A program made the position numbers and the translations under genes. From Gemmatimonadota bacterium (GTDB lineage: Bacteria > Latescibacterota > UBA2968 > UBA8231), in contig VXOR01000019.1 in the NCBI GenBank assembly GCA_009840005.1, positions 51,390-115,389 on the forward strand: a stretch of 64,000 nucleotides of DNA, read 5' to 3'. The notes below the pieces were generated by a model. The model was not told the origin of the DNA. It did not search any database and saw only the letters and a list, made by a program, of their open reading frames with translations. Of this stretch, positions 23,460-31,868 are shown in pieces. Every line of letters begins with the position of its first letter. The first letter of the stretch is position 1.

Positions 23460-25628
23460 CTAGCGGAGGAGGATCAGCTTGCGCGTCTGCTCCCGCCCAT
23501 TGGCCTTGAGCCGATAGCAATAGACGCCTGAAGCCAGTTCGGCCCCGTGGGTGTTGCGTCCGTCCCAAGTAAAGGTGTACGCGCCCGCCGGGTACAGCCC
23601 TTGGGCCAGCGTTGCGACCTTCTGCCCGGCTAGATTGTAAACGGCCAGTTCCATCTCAGCCCTAGTCTCCAAGTCAATGCGGATCACCGTCGATTGGTTG
23701 AAGGGATTGGGGAAATTTTGCGCGAGGTTGAAAGCCGGCGGGCGGGCGTTTGCCTGCTCCTCGTGCACAGCAGTATCAATCGGCGGCGTGGCGGCGACCA
23801 AGGCGAGATCGGCGATATAGGCCACCTTCTTCAAATAACCGAAGATTCGCACCGAATCAATCTTGAACGGGAGATCGGCGTCGGATACACCAAGAGTGGA
23901 CAGGGGGATTTCCACGGTTTGCCAGCGCTTATCTGCAAGATCAACTGCTAGTGAATCCCCGCCGCCAAACCCGAGTTGCACAGTGTGCACGCCGATGCTG
24001 ACAGCCAAGGTCTCCAAGGTCTTGGCGGAAAAATCCTCCACCGCGTCGGGATGGAAGGCAAAGCGCAACGCGGTGTAGCCGGTCAGGTCAAAGGGGGTAC
24101 GCGCCTCAAAGACGGCGTCGAAGTTCCCGGACAGGATCAGGGCTTGGCGTCCGGCGAATCGGACGGTTTCGTCCCTCTCCAGCGACCAACCTGCGGCTAG
24201 GGTCTCCGCGTAAATTTCCAAATCCCGCTCGGGATACAGGTCATAGGAAAGGTTGTAGGGATGCATCTGGCCTCGGTCGTCAACCAGTTCAACGTGCAGG
24301 CGATGACGCCCAGTAGGCAGGTCGGGTGGTAGCGGCAGCGAGCCAGTAAAGGTGCGGCCCCCGGCGCGGAGCGGCTGTACGGCGGTCTCGTCGTTGAGGC
24401 GGATGCCGACTCGTGCGATGTGCCCAGTGGCGCGGCGCGGCGAGGGAGCGACCGTGGCCTCGATGTCCACGCTCTGGTGGCGGCCGCGGATGGCAATGGG
24501 CGGATCGACGGCAACGGCGCGAATGGCGAAGGCCGGCTCGTTCAGTCTAAAGGCTTCGATGCCGACCGCGCCGTCGGCGACATAGAGCAGCCCGTCGTCG
24601 TGTGGTTGGACGCTCCAAGCGAATCCCGGATAGGTGTGATAGCCGATTTCCACCGGTCGCGCCGGGTCAAGCAGGTCGAAGACGCGCAAGCCCGCCTCGT
24701 AATAGGCCCAATACAATAGCCCGTTGTGGACCCAAGGATTGTGCGGGCCGAGAATGGGCCCTTGGGGCGGCGGGCCACTGCCGAAAGAGTGGATGACCTG
24801 CGGCTGCCGGGGGTCGGCAATATCGACGACGTAGAGGCGCTGCTTCCAGCCGCCGAATTCCTGGTTGCAGTAAACATAGTCGCCCTCGGCCCAAGCGCTG
24901 TGCATGCCTTCGGCAAAAGGCAACGCGGCGAGCATCGTGGGTGCGTCGGGGTCGGTGATATCGAGGAGGACCAAGCCAGAAAACAAATCGCTGACGACGG
25001 CGAGATGGTCGCGGATGAATACGTCGTGGACCACATTGCTGAAATCGCCCTCGTGCTGCCAGAAGCCCGAGACCAAGGGCGCGGTTGGGTCGGAGATATC
25101 GACAATGCTCAGGCCCGGATTCAGCCCGTGAGCGAGATAGAGGCGGTCGCCGTGAATAAAGAGATTGTGGACGCCTTGCCAGCTTTCTTGGTCAAACCGC
25201 GAGAGCTCGACGGGATTGGCAGGGTCGGAGATGTCGAGGATCAACAACCCGAAGCTGGATTCAAAATCCTGTACGCCAATGACGGCTACATCGCCCGCGA
25301 TCTTTATGTCTAGTGCGGGTCCGGGGGTGTGCACTTCAGCTACTTTGCGCATGTTGGCCGGGTCGGAGATATCGACGATATGAACGATGCCGCGAAAGTC
25401 GCCCATCAGCGCGTGATCGCCCGCGAGATAAAGGTCCGTGCCGTCGGGGAAGAAGTGAGCGTCTTCGCCTTCGGCAGGGCTGATGAGGACGATTTCGCCG
25501 ACGCGTTCCACATTGAGGCTGTCGGGCGCATCAGTGGGCGCAAAGATGGGCGCGGGATGGCCGGAGGCCGCCGTGGCAACGAGGACGATCAGCAGCAGCA
25601 ACAGAAAGGTAAATCCTTGGTTGAGCAT
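23460..25628 (-). CDS. secreted LVIVD-repeat protein with FlgD-like C-terminal sorting tail
   Basis: A 722-residue exported protein. A signal peptide (FTFLLLLLIVLVATAASG) is followed by about seven LVIVD-type propeller blades, each reading like VxVVDISDPAxPxxxxxF (for example LLILDISDPANPVELSRF and LSIVDISDPTAPLVSGFW), up to about residue 370. An Ig-like and a jelly-roll-like region follow. The last 90 residues hold NFPNPFNQSTVIRIDLE, VYNLAGQKVATL and TFTWDGRN, the FlgD-like/type A sorting domain used for export or surface attachment in FCB-group bacteria. It is probably a cell-surface beta-propeller with a structural or binding role; no catalytic site is visible. Confidence 0.85.
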   Translation of the reverse strand: MLNQGFTFLLLLLIVLVATAASGHPAPIFAPTDAPDSLNVERVGEIVLISPAEGEDAHFFPDGTDLYLAGDHALMGDFRGIVHIVDISDPANMRKVAEVHTPGPALDIKIAGDVAVIGVQDFESSFGLLILDISDPANPVELSRFDQESWQGVHNLFIHGDRLYLAHGLNPGLSIVDISDPTAPLVSGFWQHEGDFSNVVHDVFIRDHLAVVSDLFSGLVLLDITDPDAPTMLAALPFAEGMHSAWAEGDYVYCNQEFGGWKQRLYVVDIADPRQPQVIHSFGSGPPPQGPILGPHNPWVHNGLLYWAYYEAGLRVFDLLDPARPVEIGYHTYPGFAWSVQPHDDGLLYVADGAVGIEAFRLNEPAFAIRAVAVDPPIAIRGRHQSVDIEATVAPSPRRATGHIARVGIRLNDETAVQPLRAGGRTFTGSLPLPPDLPTGRHRLHVELVDDRGQMHPYNLSYDLYPERDLEIYAETLAAGWSLERDETVRFAGRQALILSGNFDAVFEARTPFDLTGYTALRFAFHPDAVEDFSAKTLETLAVSIGVHTVQLGFGGGDSLAVDLADKRWQTVEIPLSTLGVSDADLPFKIDSVRIFGYLKKVAYIADLALVAATPPIDTAVHEEQANARPPAFNLAQNFPNPFNQSTVIRIDLETRAEMELAVYNLAGQKVATLAQGLYPAGAYTFTWDGRNTHGAELASGVYCYRLKANGREQTRKLILLR

Positions 25629-25891
25629 TGTTGGTCCTCCTACAGTCTAAGGTTGGCAACAAGGCCCGATTCCCAGCCAGAATGGACTCTCCATTGGGAC
25701 GCCTCTAGGCCGCGGACGTTTCACGGCAATAAGGTCAATGCCTTACTTAAAGTCATCCAAGTACTAGTTGGTGAATGAGGATTGGTCAATAGGAAACAGA
25801 TTCTCGGCGACTTATCTTCTGTCGTCATGCAGGTGTGCCACCAACGAGTGGGGGTGCAGTTTCAACGCAGGAATTCGCAGAGGAGACGACC

Positions 25892-26884
25892 GTGAAAGCA
25901 CAGCGATTAATTTGCACAGACATTCGGCGGATCGAGTTGGCGGAATTTGAACTGCCGCCCGCACCCGACCACGGCATCTTGGTACAAAACGACTACACCG
26001 CCGTAAGCGTTGGCACGGAAATCTACGGCTACGCACACGGCGGCGAACCATCGAGCGCAGTAACATTTCCGCGCTCCACCGGCTATTGCAACACGGGCGT
26101 AGTACTCGAAGTCGGCAAAGATGTGCAGGGGATACAACCCGGCGACCGCATTGCTGGCCAAGGCAACCACGCAAGCCACGCGGTCCTGACCGACAATTTC
26201 CGCAAAGCACCCGCTGGCGTCTCGCCCAAATCCGCGGCATTCATGGTCATGGGTGCCATTGCTCTGCACGGACATCGGGTTGGCCGTCCTGAATTGGGCG
26301 AGACTGTTGCCATCACCGGCATGGGCATTGTGGGTCAATTGGCAGCGACCTTTGCGCGGCTGGCTGGCGCACTCCCAGTCATTGCAATCGATCTGGACGA
26401 TTTTCGCTTGAGCAAGGCCAAAGACCGCGGTACGGATGTTTGCATCAATCCCAACACCGCAGACAATGTCGCCGAAACCGTACGCCAGTATTGCGTAGGC
26501 GATGGCGTTGATCTGGTCATCGAAGCAACCGGCATCCCCGCCGTCTATCCCATGGCGCTAACCTTGCCACGGCTAGGGGGCCGCTTAGTCGCGCTGGGAT
26601 CTCCGCGCGGCACCGTCGAAGTAAGTTTTCTGCCCGAAGTTCACCTGCGCGAAATCGCCATCCTCGGCGCGCATCAGCCCAAAACCCCAGACGACGACCA
26701 CATTTACTATCCTTGGAACAAAACCAGAGACCGCGATCTGGTCTTGCGCTTAATGGCCACCGGCAAGTTGCCCATCGAAGACCTAATCACCCACGTCGCC
26801 AACCCCGCCGATTGCCAAACCACCTACGACATGCTCGCCGACAATCCACAAGAGGCGTTAGGTGTGGTATTTGCATGGACGTGA
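25892..26884 (+). CDS. zinc-type alcohol dehydrogenase-like oxidoreductase
   Basis: A 330-residue medium-chain dehydrogenase. The nucleotide-binding region reads VAITGMGIVGQLAATFARLA, followed by VIAIDLDDFRLSKAK, and the C-terminal part VIEATGIPAVYPMALTLPRL. The N-terminal GTEIYGYAHGG replaces the usual GICGSD zinc-site loop, so the catalytic zinc may be absent, as in the sorbitol-dehydrogenase-like branch seen in many environmental genomes. The GTG at 25892 has AGGAG six bases upstream and is preferred over the longer frame from 25835. Substrate unknown, probably a polyol or sugar. Confidence 0.8.
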   Translation: MKAQRLICTDIRRIELAEFELPPAPDHGILVQNDYTAVSVGTEIYGYAHGGEPSSAVTFPRSTGYCNTGVVLEVGKDVQGIQPGDRIAGQGNHASHAVLTDNFRKAPAGVSPKSAAFMVMGAIALHGHRVGRPELGETVAITGMGIVGQLAATFARLAGALPVIAIDLDDFRLSKAKDRGTDVCINPNTADNVAETVRQYCVGDGVDLVIEATGIPAVYPMALTLPRLGGRLVALGSPRGTVEVSFLPEVHLREIAILGAHQPKTPDDDHIYYPWNKTRDRDLVLRLMATGKLPIEDLITHVANPADCQTTYDMLADNPQEALGVVFAWT

Positions 26885-27020
26885 ACCCAACTCGTCCTGC
26901 TGCGTTTCATTTATATGATTCCTCATGTAACATCTCACTTACATTGCTATTCATATAGCAACCCTAAATGATTTGAGAGTATGGAATTAATCGGCACCAT
27001 CTCTGCGGCCTATAGGAGTC

Positions 27021-27040
27021 ATTCCCGCGCAAGCGGGAAT
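27021..27040. repeat. short dispersed palindrome (ATTCCCGC type)
   Basis: ATTCCCGC, four-base loop GCAA, GCGGGAAT. With its flanks (GTC before, CCAG after) it matches a small intergenic repeat seen in many bacterial genomes. It lies in the 254-base gap between two sugar-metabolism genes, which otherwise holds nothing recognisable. Confidence 0.6.
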
Positions 27041-27138
27041 CCAGTCTTGAATGATGTAGGATTGCTATACCAGCAACGAGCCATTGCCCCAGCTTCGGCG
27101 GTTGGGTACATTGAAGCCTTTGTAGGCAGGCGTAGGAA

Positions 27139-27894
27139 ATGAGCTACAAATTGGCGTACAGCGGCCTATTCTGGCGAGCACCCGACCTAGCGCAGGAGTT
27201 AGAAGCCCTGCGAACATTTGGTTGGGATGGCTGGGAGGCGCGGCAACCGCTCGACTGGTTGGGCACGCCGCAGCGCGTGCGCCGGCTTTGTGAAGCATAT
27301 GGCGTGAAAGTGGCCGCGGTCTGCGGGCCAAATGTCGCGCTGGATCTCGATGGGCCGAGCCAACAGATCAACAAGCGGCGCATCGAATTTGCCGCCGAGC
27401 TCGGGGTCAAAACCTTTATGACCAAAGGCCCGGGGCGCGAAGGCCGCAACAGCACGGACGCGGAGTTGGACCAGATGGCAGCCGCGTACGAGGATCTGGC
27501 CGCATACGGCACAAACTTGGGCGTTGTGGTTACGTTTCATCCGCATATCAATCACCTCGTCGATAGTGCCGCAGAGTGGACCCGCTTCATGGGTCGCCTA
27601 GACGCGTGCCGCCTCTGTATGGACATGTCCCACGCCGTGCATTGGGGCTACGACCCGGTCCAGGCCGTGCGCGACTTCGCCGCGCGGATCGCGTACGTGC
27701 ATCTGCACGATTTCAAGGACGGACAGACCGTGGAACTGGGCGAAGGCCCCATGTGCGACTATCCGGCATTTATGGCGGCGCTGCAGGAAGCCGGATACGC
27801 CGGCTGGGTCACAGTCTGCCCCGGAGAAGCCAAGCGGCCCGAAACCGAAAAGATGCAAATCAACCGCCAGTACATGCGCAGCATTGGCTATTAG
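27139..27894 (+). CDS. sugar phosphate isomerase/epimerase (TIM barrel, AP_endonuc_2 type)
   Basis: A 251-residue TIM-barrel protein of the xylose-isomerase-like family. The motifs are WDGWEARQ near the start, GVVVTFHPHINHLVDS in the middle, RLCMDMSHAVHWGYDPVQAV (metal site Asp/His) and YVHLHDFKD with WVTVCPGEAKRP near the end. Such enzymes isomerise or epimerise keto-sugars or inositol derivatives with a divalent metal. It precedes a zinc dehydrogenase by 23 bases, so the two are likely one catabolic operon. Confidence 0.8.
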   Translation: MSYKLAYSGLFWRAPDLAQELEALRTFGWDGWEARQPLDWLGTPQRVRRLCEAYGVKVAAVCGPNVALDLDGPSQQINKRRIEFAAELGVKTFMTKGPGREGRNSTDAELDQMAAAYEDLAAYGTNLGVVVTFHPHINHLVDSAAEWTRFMGRLDACRLCMDMSHAVHWGYDPVQAVRDFAARIAYVHLHDFKDGQTVELGEGPMCDYPAFMAALQEAGYAGWVTVCPGEAKRPETEKMQINRQYMRSIGY

Positions 27895-27917
27895 ATATGG
27901 TATAGGAGAACAAAAGC

Positions 27918-29045
27918 ATGAGTCAGATACAGGCCGCGATTATGACCGGCCCCGGCCAGATCGCCGTGCGCTCGTATCCCAAACCCCAAATCGGCGACGA
28001 CGAAGTCCTATTGAAAATCGAGCGCACCGGCATCTGCGGCAGCGATAAGCACATGTTCGCCGGCCACATGGCCCTGCCGTTTCCCGTGATACCCGGCCAC
28101 GAATTAGTAGGCACCATCGAGGAGATGGGGCCGGCCGCAGCCGATAGCTTGGCTATAGTGGGCGGCCCAGTCGCGGTAGGCGACCGCGTCACCACGACGC
28201 CCTCATCGCGGGCCTGTGGACGGTGCTACTACTGCCTGCACATGCCCCAGCGGCCCACCCTGTGCTCCAACCGCTTTGTGTACGGATTCGTATGCGCCGA
28301 TATAGCACCCATGCCGCGCGGCGGCTTTGCCGAATATCTGCATTTGACGGGCCATTCGTGGCTCTTCAAAATCCCCGACGATCTGCCCTCGGAACGGGCT
28401 GTACTCACCGAGCCAGCCGCTGTGGCCACCCGCGCTGTAGAGCGCGCCTTGGGACCGGGTATCCCGCACATCGGCGAAGGGCTGGGCCTCGACAAATCCG
28501 TGCTGGTCCTCGGAGCCGGCCCCATCGGCCAGCTCGTGGTAGCAGTGCTGAGCCACATCGGCACGGACCTAATTATTGCCGGCGACCTCAGCGCGGCCCG
28601 GCTGGAACTCGCCCGCACCATGGGCGCTCATCAAGTGCTCGCGATGGGCGAAGGTAGCCCCGAGCAGCGGCAGCAAGCCCTCCACGACATGACCGAGGGC
28701 GTGGGAGCCGATATCGTCATTGAAACAGCCGGCGTGCCCATAGCCTTCAAGGAATCGCTCGACTTGGTGCGCCGGGGTGGCATTGTCGTGGAGGTGGGGC
28801 ACTTCACCGATCCAGGGGCAGTAGATATCCACCCGCACATCGTCTGTTTTAAAGATTTGGACATCCGCGGCATGTGGGCGTATCCTTCCATGCAGTTCAA
28901 GACCGCGCTATCTTTCTTGCGCCGCACCACCGCGCCTTTGGATCACTTTATCACGCATCGACTGCCGCTGTCCGACATCCGCGAGGGCCTCGACATTACC
29001 GGCGGCGAAGCGGCCATGAAGGTAGTGATCGAACCGGGCAATTAA
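27918..29045 (+). CDS. zinc-dependent alcohol/polyol dehydrogenase
   Basis: A 375-residue medium-chain dehydrogenase with both zinc sites. The catalytic zinc site is ERTGICGSDKHMFAGHMALP followed by PGHELVGTIEE, and the structural zinc site is the cysteine cluster in RACGRCYYCLHMPQRPTLCS. The Rossmann motif is VLVLGAGPIGQLVVAVLSHI. It resembles threonine/sorbitol dehydrogenases. An AGGAG ribosome-binding site lies nine bases upstream, and the isomerase gene ends 23 bases before it, so the pair probably oxidises and then isomerises a sugar alcohol. Confidence 0.88.
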   Translation: MSQIQAAIMTGPGQIAVRSYPKPQIGDDEVLLKIERTGICGSDKHMFAGHMALPFPVIPGHELVGTIEEMGPAAADSLAIVGGPVAVGDRVTTTPSSRACGRCYYCLHMPQRPTLCSNRFVYGFVCADIAPMPRGGFAEYLHLTGHSWLFKIPDDLPSERAVLTEPAAVATRAVERALGPGIPHIGEGLGLDKSVLVLGAGPIGQLVVAVLSHIGTDLIIAGDLSAARLELARTMGAHQVLAMGEGSPEQRQQALHDMTEGVGADIVIETAGVPIAFKESLDLVRRGGIVVEVGHFTDPGAVDIHPHIVCFKDLDIRGMWAYPSMQFKTALSFLRRTTAPLDHFITHRLPLSDIREGLDITGGEAAMKVVIEPGN

Positions 29046-29089
29046 CCTTTGACAGCCGCATTCGGCTAACCCAAACTTGGGGAAGAAAA

Positions 29090-30259
29090 ATGGCAATAAT
29101 ACGACCTAAGATCCTCGTCGTCGATGACGAGCCAGATTTAGAGCACCTAGTAAGGCAGCGCATGCGCCGCGAAATTCGCTCGGGCCAATACAGCTTTATG
29201 TTTGCCCAAAACGGCGTTGAAGCCCTAGAGGTGCTAAGCGAAGAGCAAGATGTCGACATGGTGCTCTCGGATATCAACATGCCCCGGATGGACGGGCTCA
29301 CCTTGCTAGAGCAGATCCCCAAGGTGGACCCCAACATCCGCTCGGTCATCGTCTCGGCATACGGCGACATGAAGAACATTCGCACGGCCATGAACCGGGG
29401 CGCGTTTGACTTCATCACCAAGCCCATCGACTTCGAGGACATGAAGGTGACCATCCAGCGGACCTTGCGCCATCTGGAGTTGTGGCGCGAGGCGCTGGAA
29501 TCGCGCGACAAATTGGTCGCCCTGCAAAACGAACTCAGCGTGGCCAACAAGATGCAGCAGTCCATCTTGCCCACCAGCTTCCCCACGGGTCAGGGCTTTG
29601 AGATCTTCGGCGGCATGAAGCCCGCACGCGATGTCGGCGGCGATTTCTTCGACGTCTTGACCCTTGAAGACGGCCGCATCGGCCTCGTCGTCGCCGATGT
29701 TTCGGACAAGGGCGTGCCGGCGGCCCTGTTTATGATGTCGAGCCGCACCCTGCTGAAGGGCTCGGCCATCGGCCTCGATTCGCCGGGCAAGGTGTTGAGC
29801 GAAGTAAATCAACTGCTGCAAGAAGAAAACGACGCCGCCATGTTCGTGACCGTCTTTTACGCGACTTTCGATCCAGCAACCGGTGAGTTGGCCTATGCCA
29901 ATGGCGGGCACAATACACCGCTCGTGGTCCACGCCGATGGCAGCTCGACCGTGATTCCGCCGACCGGCGGGGTGGCGCTCGGCGTGGTGCCAGATTTCAC
30001 CTTTGACGAAAGCTCGATGTTCCTGCAACCCGGCGACCGCGTCGTCTTGTACACCGATGGCGTCACCGAGGCCGAAAACGACCAAGGCGACCAGTTCGAG
30101 CTAGAGCGCCTATGCGAGATTTTTACCAACGGGACACCGATGGACGCCCGCGCTACCAACGAGGCGGTTTTTGCGGCGGTTGAAGCCTTTGCCGGCGATG
30201 CCCCTCAATTTGACGACGTCACCTGCCTGACGCTTCGCCGCAGTGAGACAGACCAATGA
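29090..30259 (+). CDS. response-regulator PP2C phosphatase (RsbU/SpoIIE type)
   Basis: A 389-residue two-domain signalling protein. Residues 1-125 form a receiver domain with the acidic pocket DDEPD at 12-16 and phosphoacceptor Asp61 in VLSDINMPRMDG. A short coiled coil (about 140-175) leads to a PP2C/SpoIIE phosphatase domain with FGGMKPARDVGGDFFDV, VVADVSDKGVPAALFMM and LYTDGVTEAEN. Phosphorylation of Asp61 would switch on the phosphatase, which removes phosphate from a STAS anti-anti-sigma protein. The ATG at 29090 is chosen since the longer frame overlaps the dehydrogenase. The next gene, an RsbW-like kinase, overlaps its stop. Confidence 0.92.
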   Translation: MAIIRPKILVVDDEPDLEHLVRQRMRREIRSGQYSFMFAQNGVEALEVLSEEQDVDMVLSDINMPRMDGLTLLEQIPKVDPNIRSVIVSAYGDMKNIRTAMNRGAFDFITKPIDFEDMKVTIQRTLRHLELWREALESRDKLVALQNELSVANKMQQSILPTSFPTGQGFEIFGGMKPARDVGGDFFDVLTLEDGRIGLVVADVSDKGVPAALFMMSSRTLLKGSAIGLDSPGKVLSEVNQLLQEENDAAMFVTVFYATFDPATGELAYANGGHNTPLVVHADGSSTVIPPTGGVALGVVPDFTFDESSMFLQPGDRVVLYTDGVTEAENDQGDQFELERLCEIFTNGTPMDARATNEAVFAAVEAFAGDAPQFDDVTCLTLRRSETDQ

Positions 30260-30678
30260 GCGCCCAAAGATCGCTGCTCATCGCGACTGAACTAGACGAA
30301 CTGCACAAGGTCAACGCCGCTATTGAGGAACTAGCGGAAGAAGAAAACTGGTCGCCAGACGTCACCTTTCAGATTGGACTAGCCGTCGAGGAATTGGGGG
30401 TCAACATCGTCAACTACGGACACGATGACGACCAAACCCACGAAATCAAAATCGTCATCTCCTCAGAGGACGAGACGATCACCATCGAGATCGAGGACGA
30501 CGGACACGCCTTCAACCCGCTCCTCGACGCTCCAAAGCCAGACTTGGACGCCGAGGTTGAGGACCGCACCGTGGGCGGCCTCGGTATCTACCTCGTGCGC
30601 ACCATGATGGACGAGGTCCGCTACGAGCGACAGCAAAACAAGAACTGCCTGACCTTGGTCAAGCGGAGGGATAGTTGA
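30256..30678 (+). CDS. RsbW-like anti-sigma factor/serine kinase
   Basis: A 140-residue GHKL ATPase. It shows the N-box in VEELGVNIVNYG, the G1 region DDGHAFNPL and the G2 loop GGLGIYLVRTMMDEV. Proteins of this type phosphorylate a STAS antagonist and, when free, bind a sigma factor. Its ATG overlaps the stop of the phosphatase gene and its stop overlaps the TTG of the solute-binding-protein gene. A STAS protein lies at 34124-34453 on the other strand, completing the partner-switch set. The target sigma factor or other output is not visible in the window. Confidence 0.88.
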   Translation: MSAQRSLLIATELDELHKVNAAIEELAEEENWSPDVTFQIGLAVEELGVNIVNYGHDDDQTHEIKIVISSEDETITIEIEDDGHAFNPLLDAPKPDLDAEVEDRTVGGLGIYLVRTMMDEVRYERQQNKNCLTLVKRRDS

Positions 30679-31868
30679 GTAACGCGCTTGCTCGATGCGC
30701 GACCGCGCTGCTGATTGCGGGTGCTGCACTTGGCGAGGAACTTTCGGCTGAGCTCAAGTCGAAGCAGCCCGGCGTCTCTGACCGGAGTATCCTCTTCGGC
30801 CAATCCGCCGCCTTTAGCGGGTCAGCCCAAGAGTTGGGCCGCAACATGCGGCTCGGGATGCAGGCGGCCTTCCGGGAGGTCAATGAGCAGGGCGGGGTCC
30901 ACGGACGCCGGCTCGAATTGGTGTCGCTCGACGACGGGTACGAGCCGGAAGCCGCCATCGACAACACCCGCCAGCTAATCGAAGGCGAGCAGGTCTTCGC
31001 GCTGATCGGTGCCGTCGGCACCCCAACCTCGCGCGCAACTGTTCCCATTGCCGAGGACGCTGGCGTCCCCTACATCGCTCCCTTCACGGGCAGTAGCTTT
31101 CTCCGCGACCCCAAGTGGCGCGGCGTGGTCAACCTGCGCGCTTCCTACTATCAAGAAACCGAAGAAATCGTCGCCCGCCTGACTGAAGACTTGGACATCA
31201 AGCGCATTGCCATCATGTACCAAGACGATTCCTTCGGTCGGGAGGGATTTCGCGGCGTGCGCCGTGCGCTAGAGAGTCGCCAGCTATCGCTCGTGGCGGT
31301 CGGCGTGTATCCGCGCAACACCAAGGCGGTAAAGACCGCCCTGCTCGACCTGCGCAGCGGCCAGCCCCAAGCCGTTATTTTAGTCGGGACCTATCAGCCG
31401 GTCGCCACCCTCATCGCCTGGGCGCAAGCGACGAATTTCACCCCCATCTTTGTGACCATCTCCTTCGTGGGCAGTAAAGCATTGGCGCGGGAACTCGGTC
31501 CCGCCGGCACGGGGGTTATCGTCTCACAGGTCGTGCCCTTCCCAACAGCCACCGAGCCGGCCATCGTCGGCTCGTACCGCCGTGCTATCATGGCCTACGC
31601 TCCACGAGCAGAGCCTAGCTTTGTCTCGTTCGAAGGCTACCTAGCCGGTCGCTTGGCCATCGCCGCCCTTACTGGCTGTGGCCGAGCAGTCAGTCGCGCC
31701 TGCCTCTTAGACAACTTGCGCAGCGCCGATGTCATCAACCTAGATGGGTTCGAGCTCCGCTACGGAGATGGCGACAATCAGGGTTCGGACGCAGTCTTCC
31801 TCACCGTGCTCGACAGCGACGGCCAATACCGTCCGATCCGCTCCTTGAAGGGTGCGACGAAGCCATGA
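30675..31868 (+). CDS. periplasmic solute-binding protein (LivK/Peripla_BP_6 type), probable sensor
   Basis: A 397-residue type I solute-binding protein. A short signal peptide (ARCATALLIAGAALG) is followed by ILFGQSAAFSGSAQELGRNM and MQAAFREVNEQGGVHGRRLE, typical of branched-chain amino-acid and urea-type binding proteins. It starts at a TTG that overlaps the RsbW stop and ends overlapping the histidine-kinase ATG, and there is no ABC permease or ATPase nearby. I infer that it delivers a ligand signal to the kinase instead of serving transport. It is closely similar to the protein at 47913-49157. Confidence 0.85.
   Translation: MSNALARCATALLIAGAALGEELSAELKSKQPGVSDRSILFGQSAAFSGSAQELGRNMRLGMQAAFREVNEQGGVHGRRLELVSLDDGYEPEAAIDNTRQLIEGEQVFALIGAVGTPTSRATVPIAEDAGVPYIAPFTGSSFLRDPKWRGVVNLRASYYQETEEIVARLTEDLDIKRIAIMYQDDSFGREGFRGVRRALESRQLSLVAVGVYPRNTKAVKTALLDLRSGQPQAVILVGTYQPVATLIAWAQATNFTPIFVTISFVGSKALARELGPAGTGVIVSQVVPFPTATEPAIVGSYRRAIMAYAPRAEPSFVSFEGYLAGRLAIAALTGCGRAVSRACLLDNLRSADVINLDGFELRYGDGDNQGSDAVFLTVLDSDGQYRPIRSLKGATKP

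Noticed and set aside
25629..25891. possible gene in the gap before the zinc dehydrogenase
   Set aside because: The only frames are short and lack patterns; the region holds only the GTG start's ribosome-binding site.
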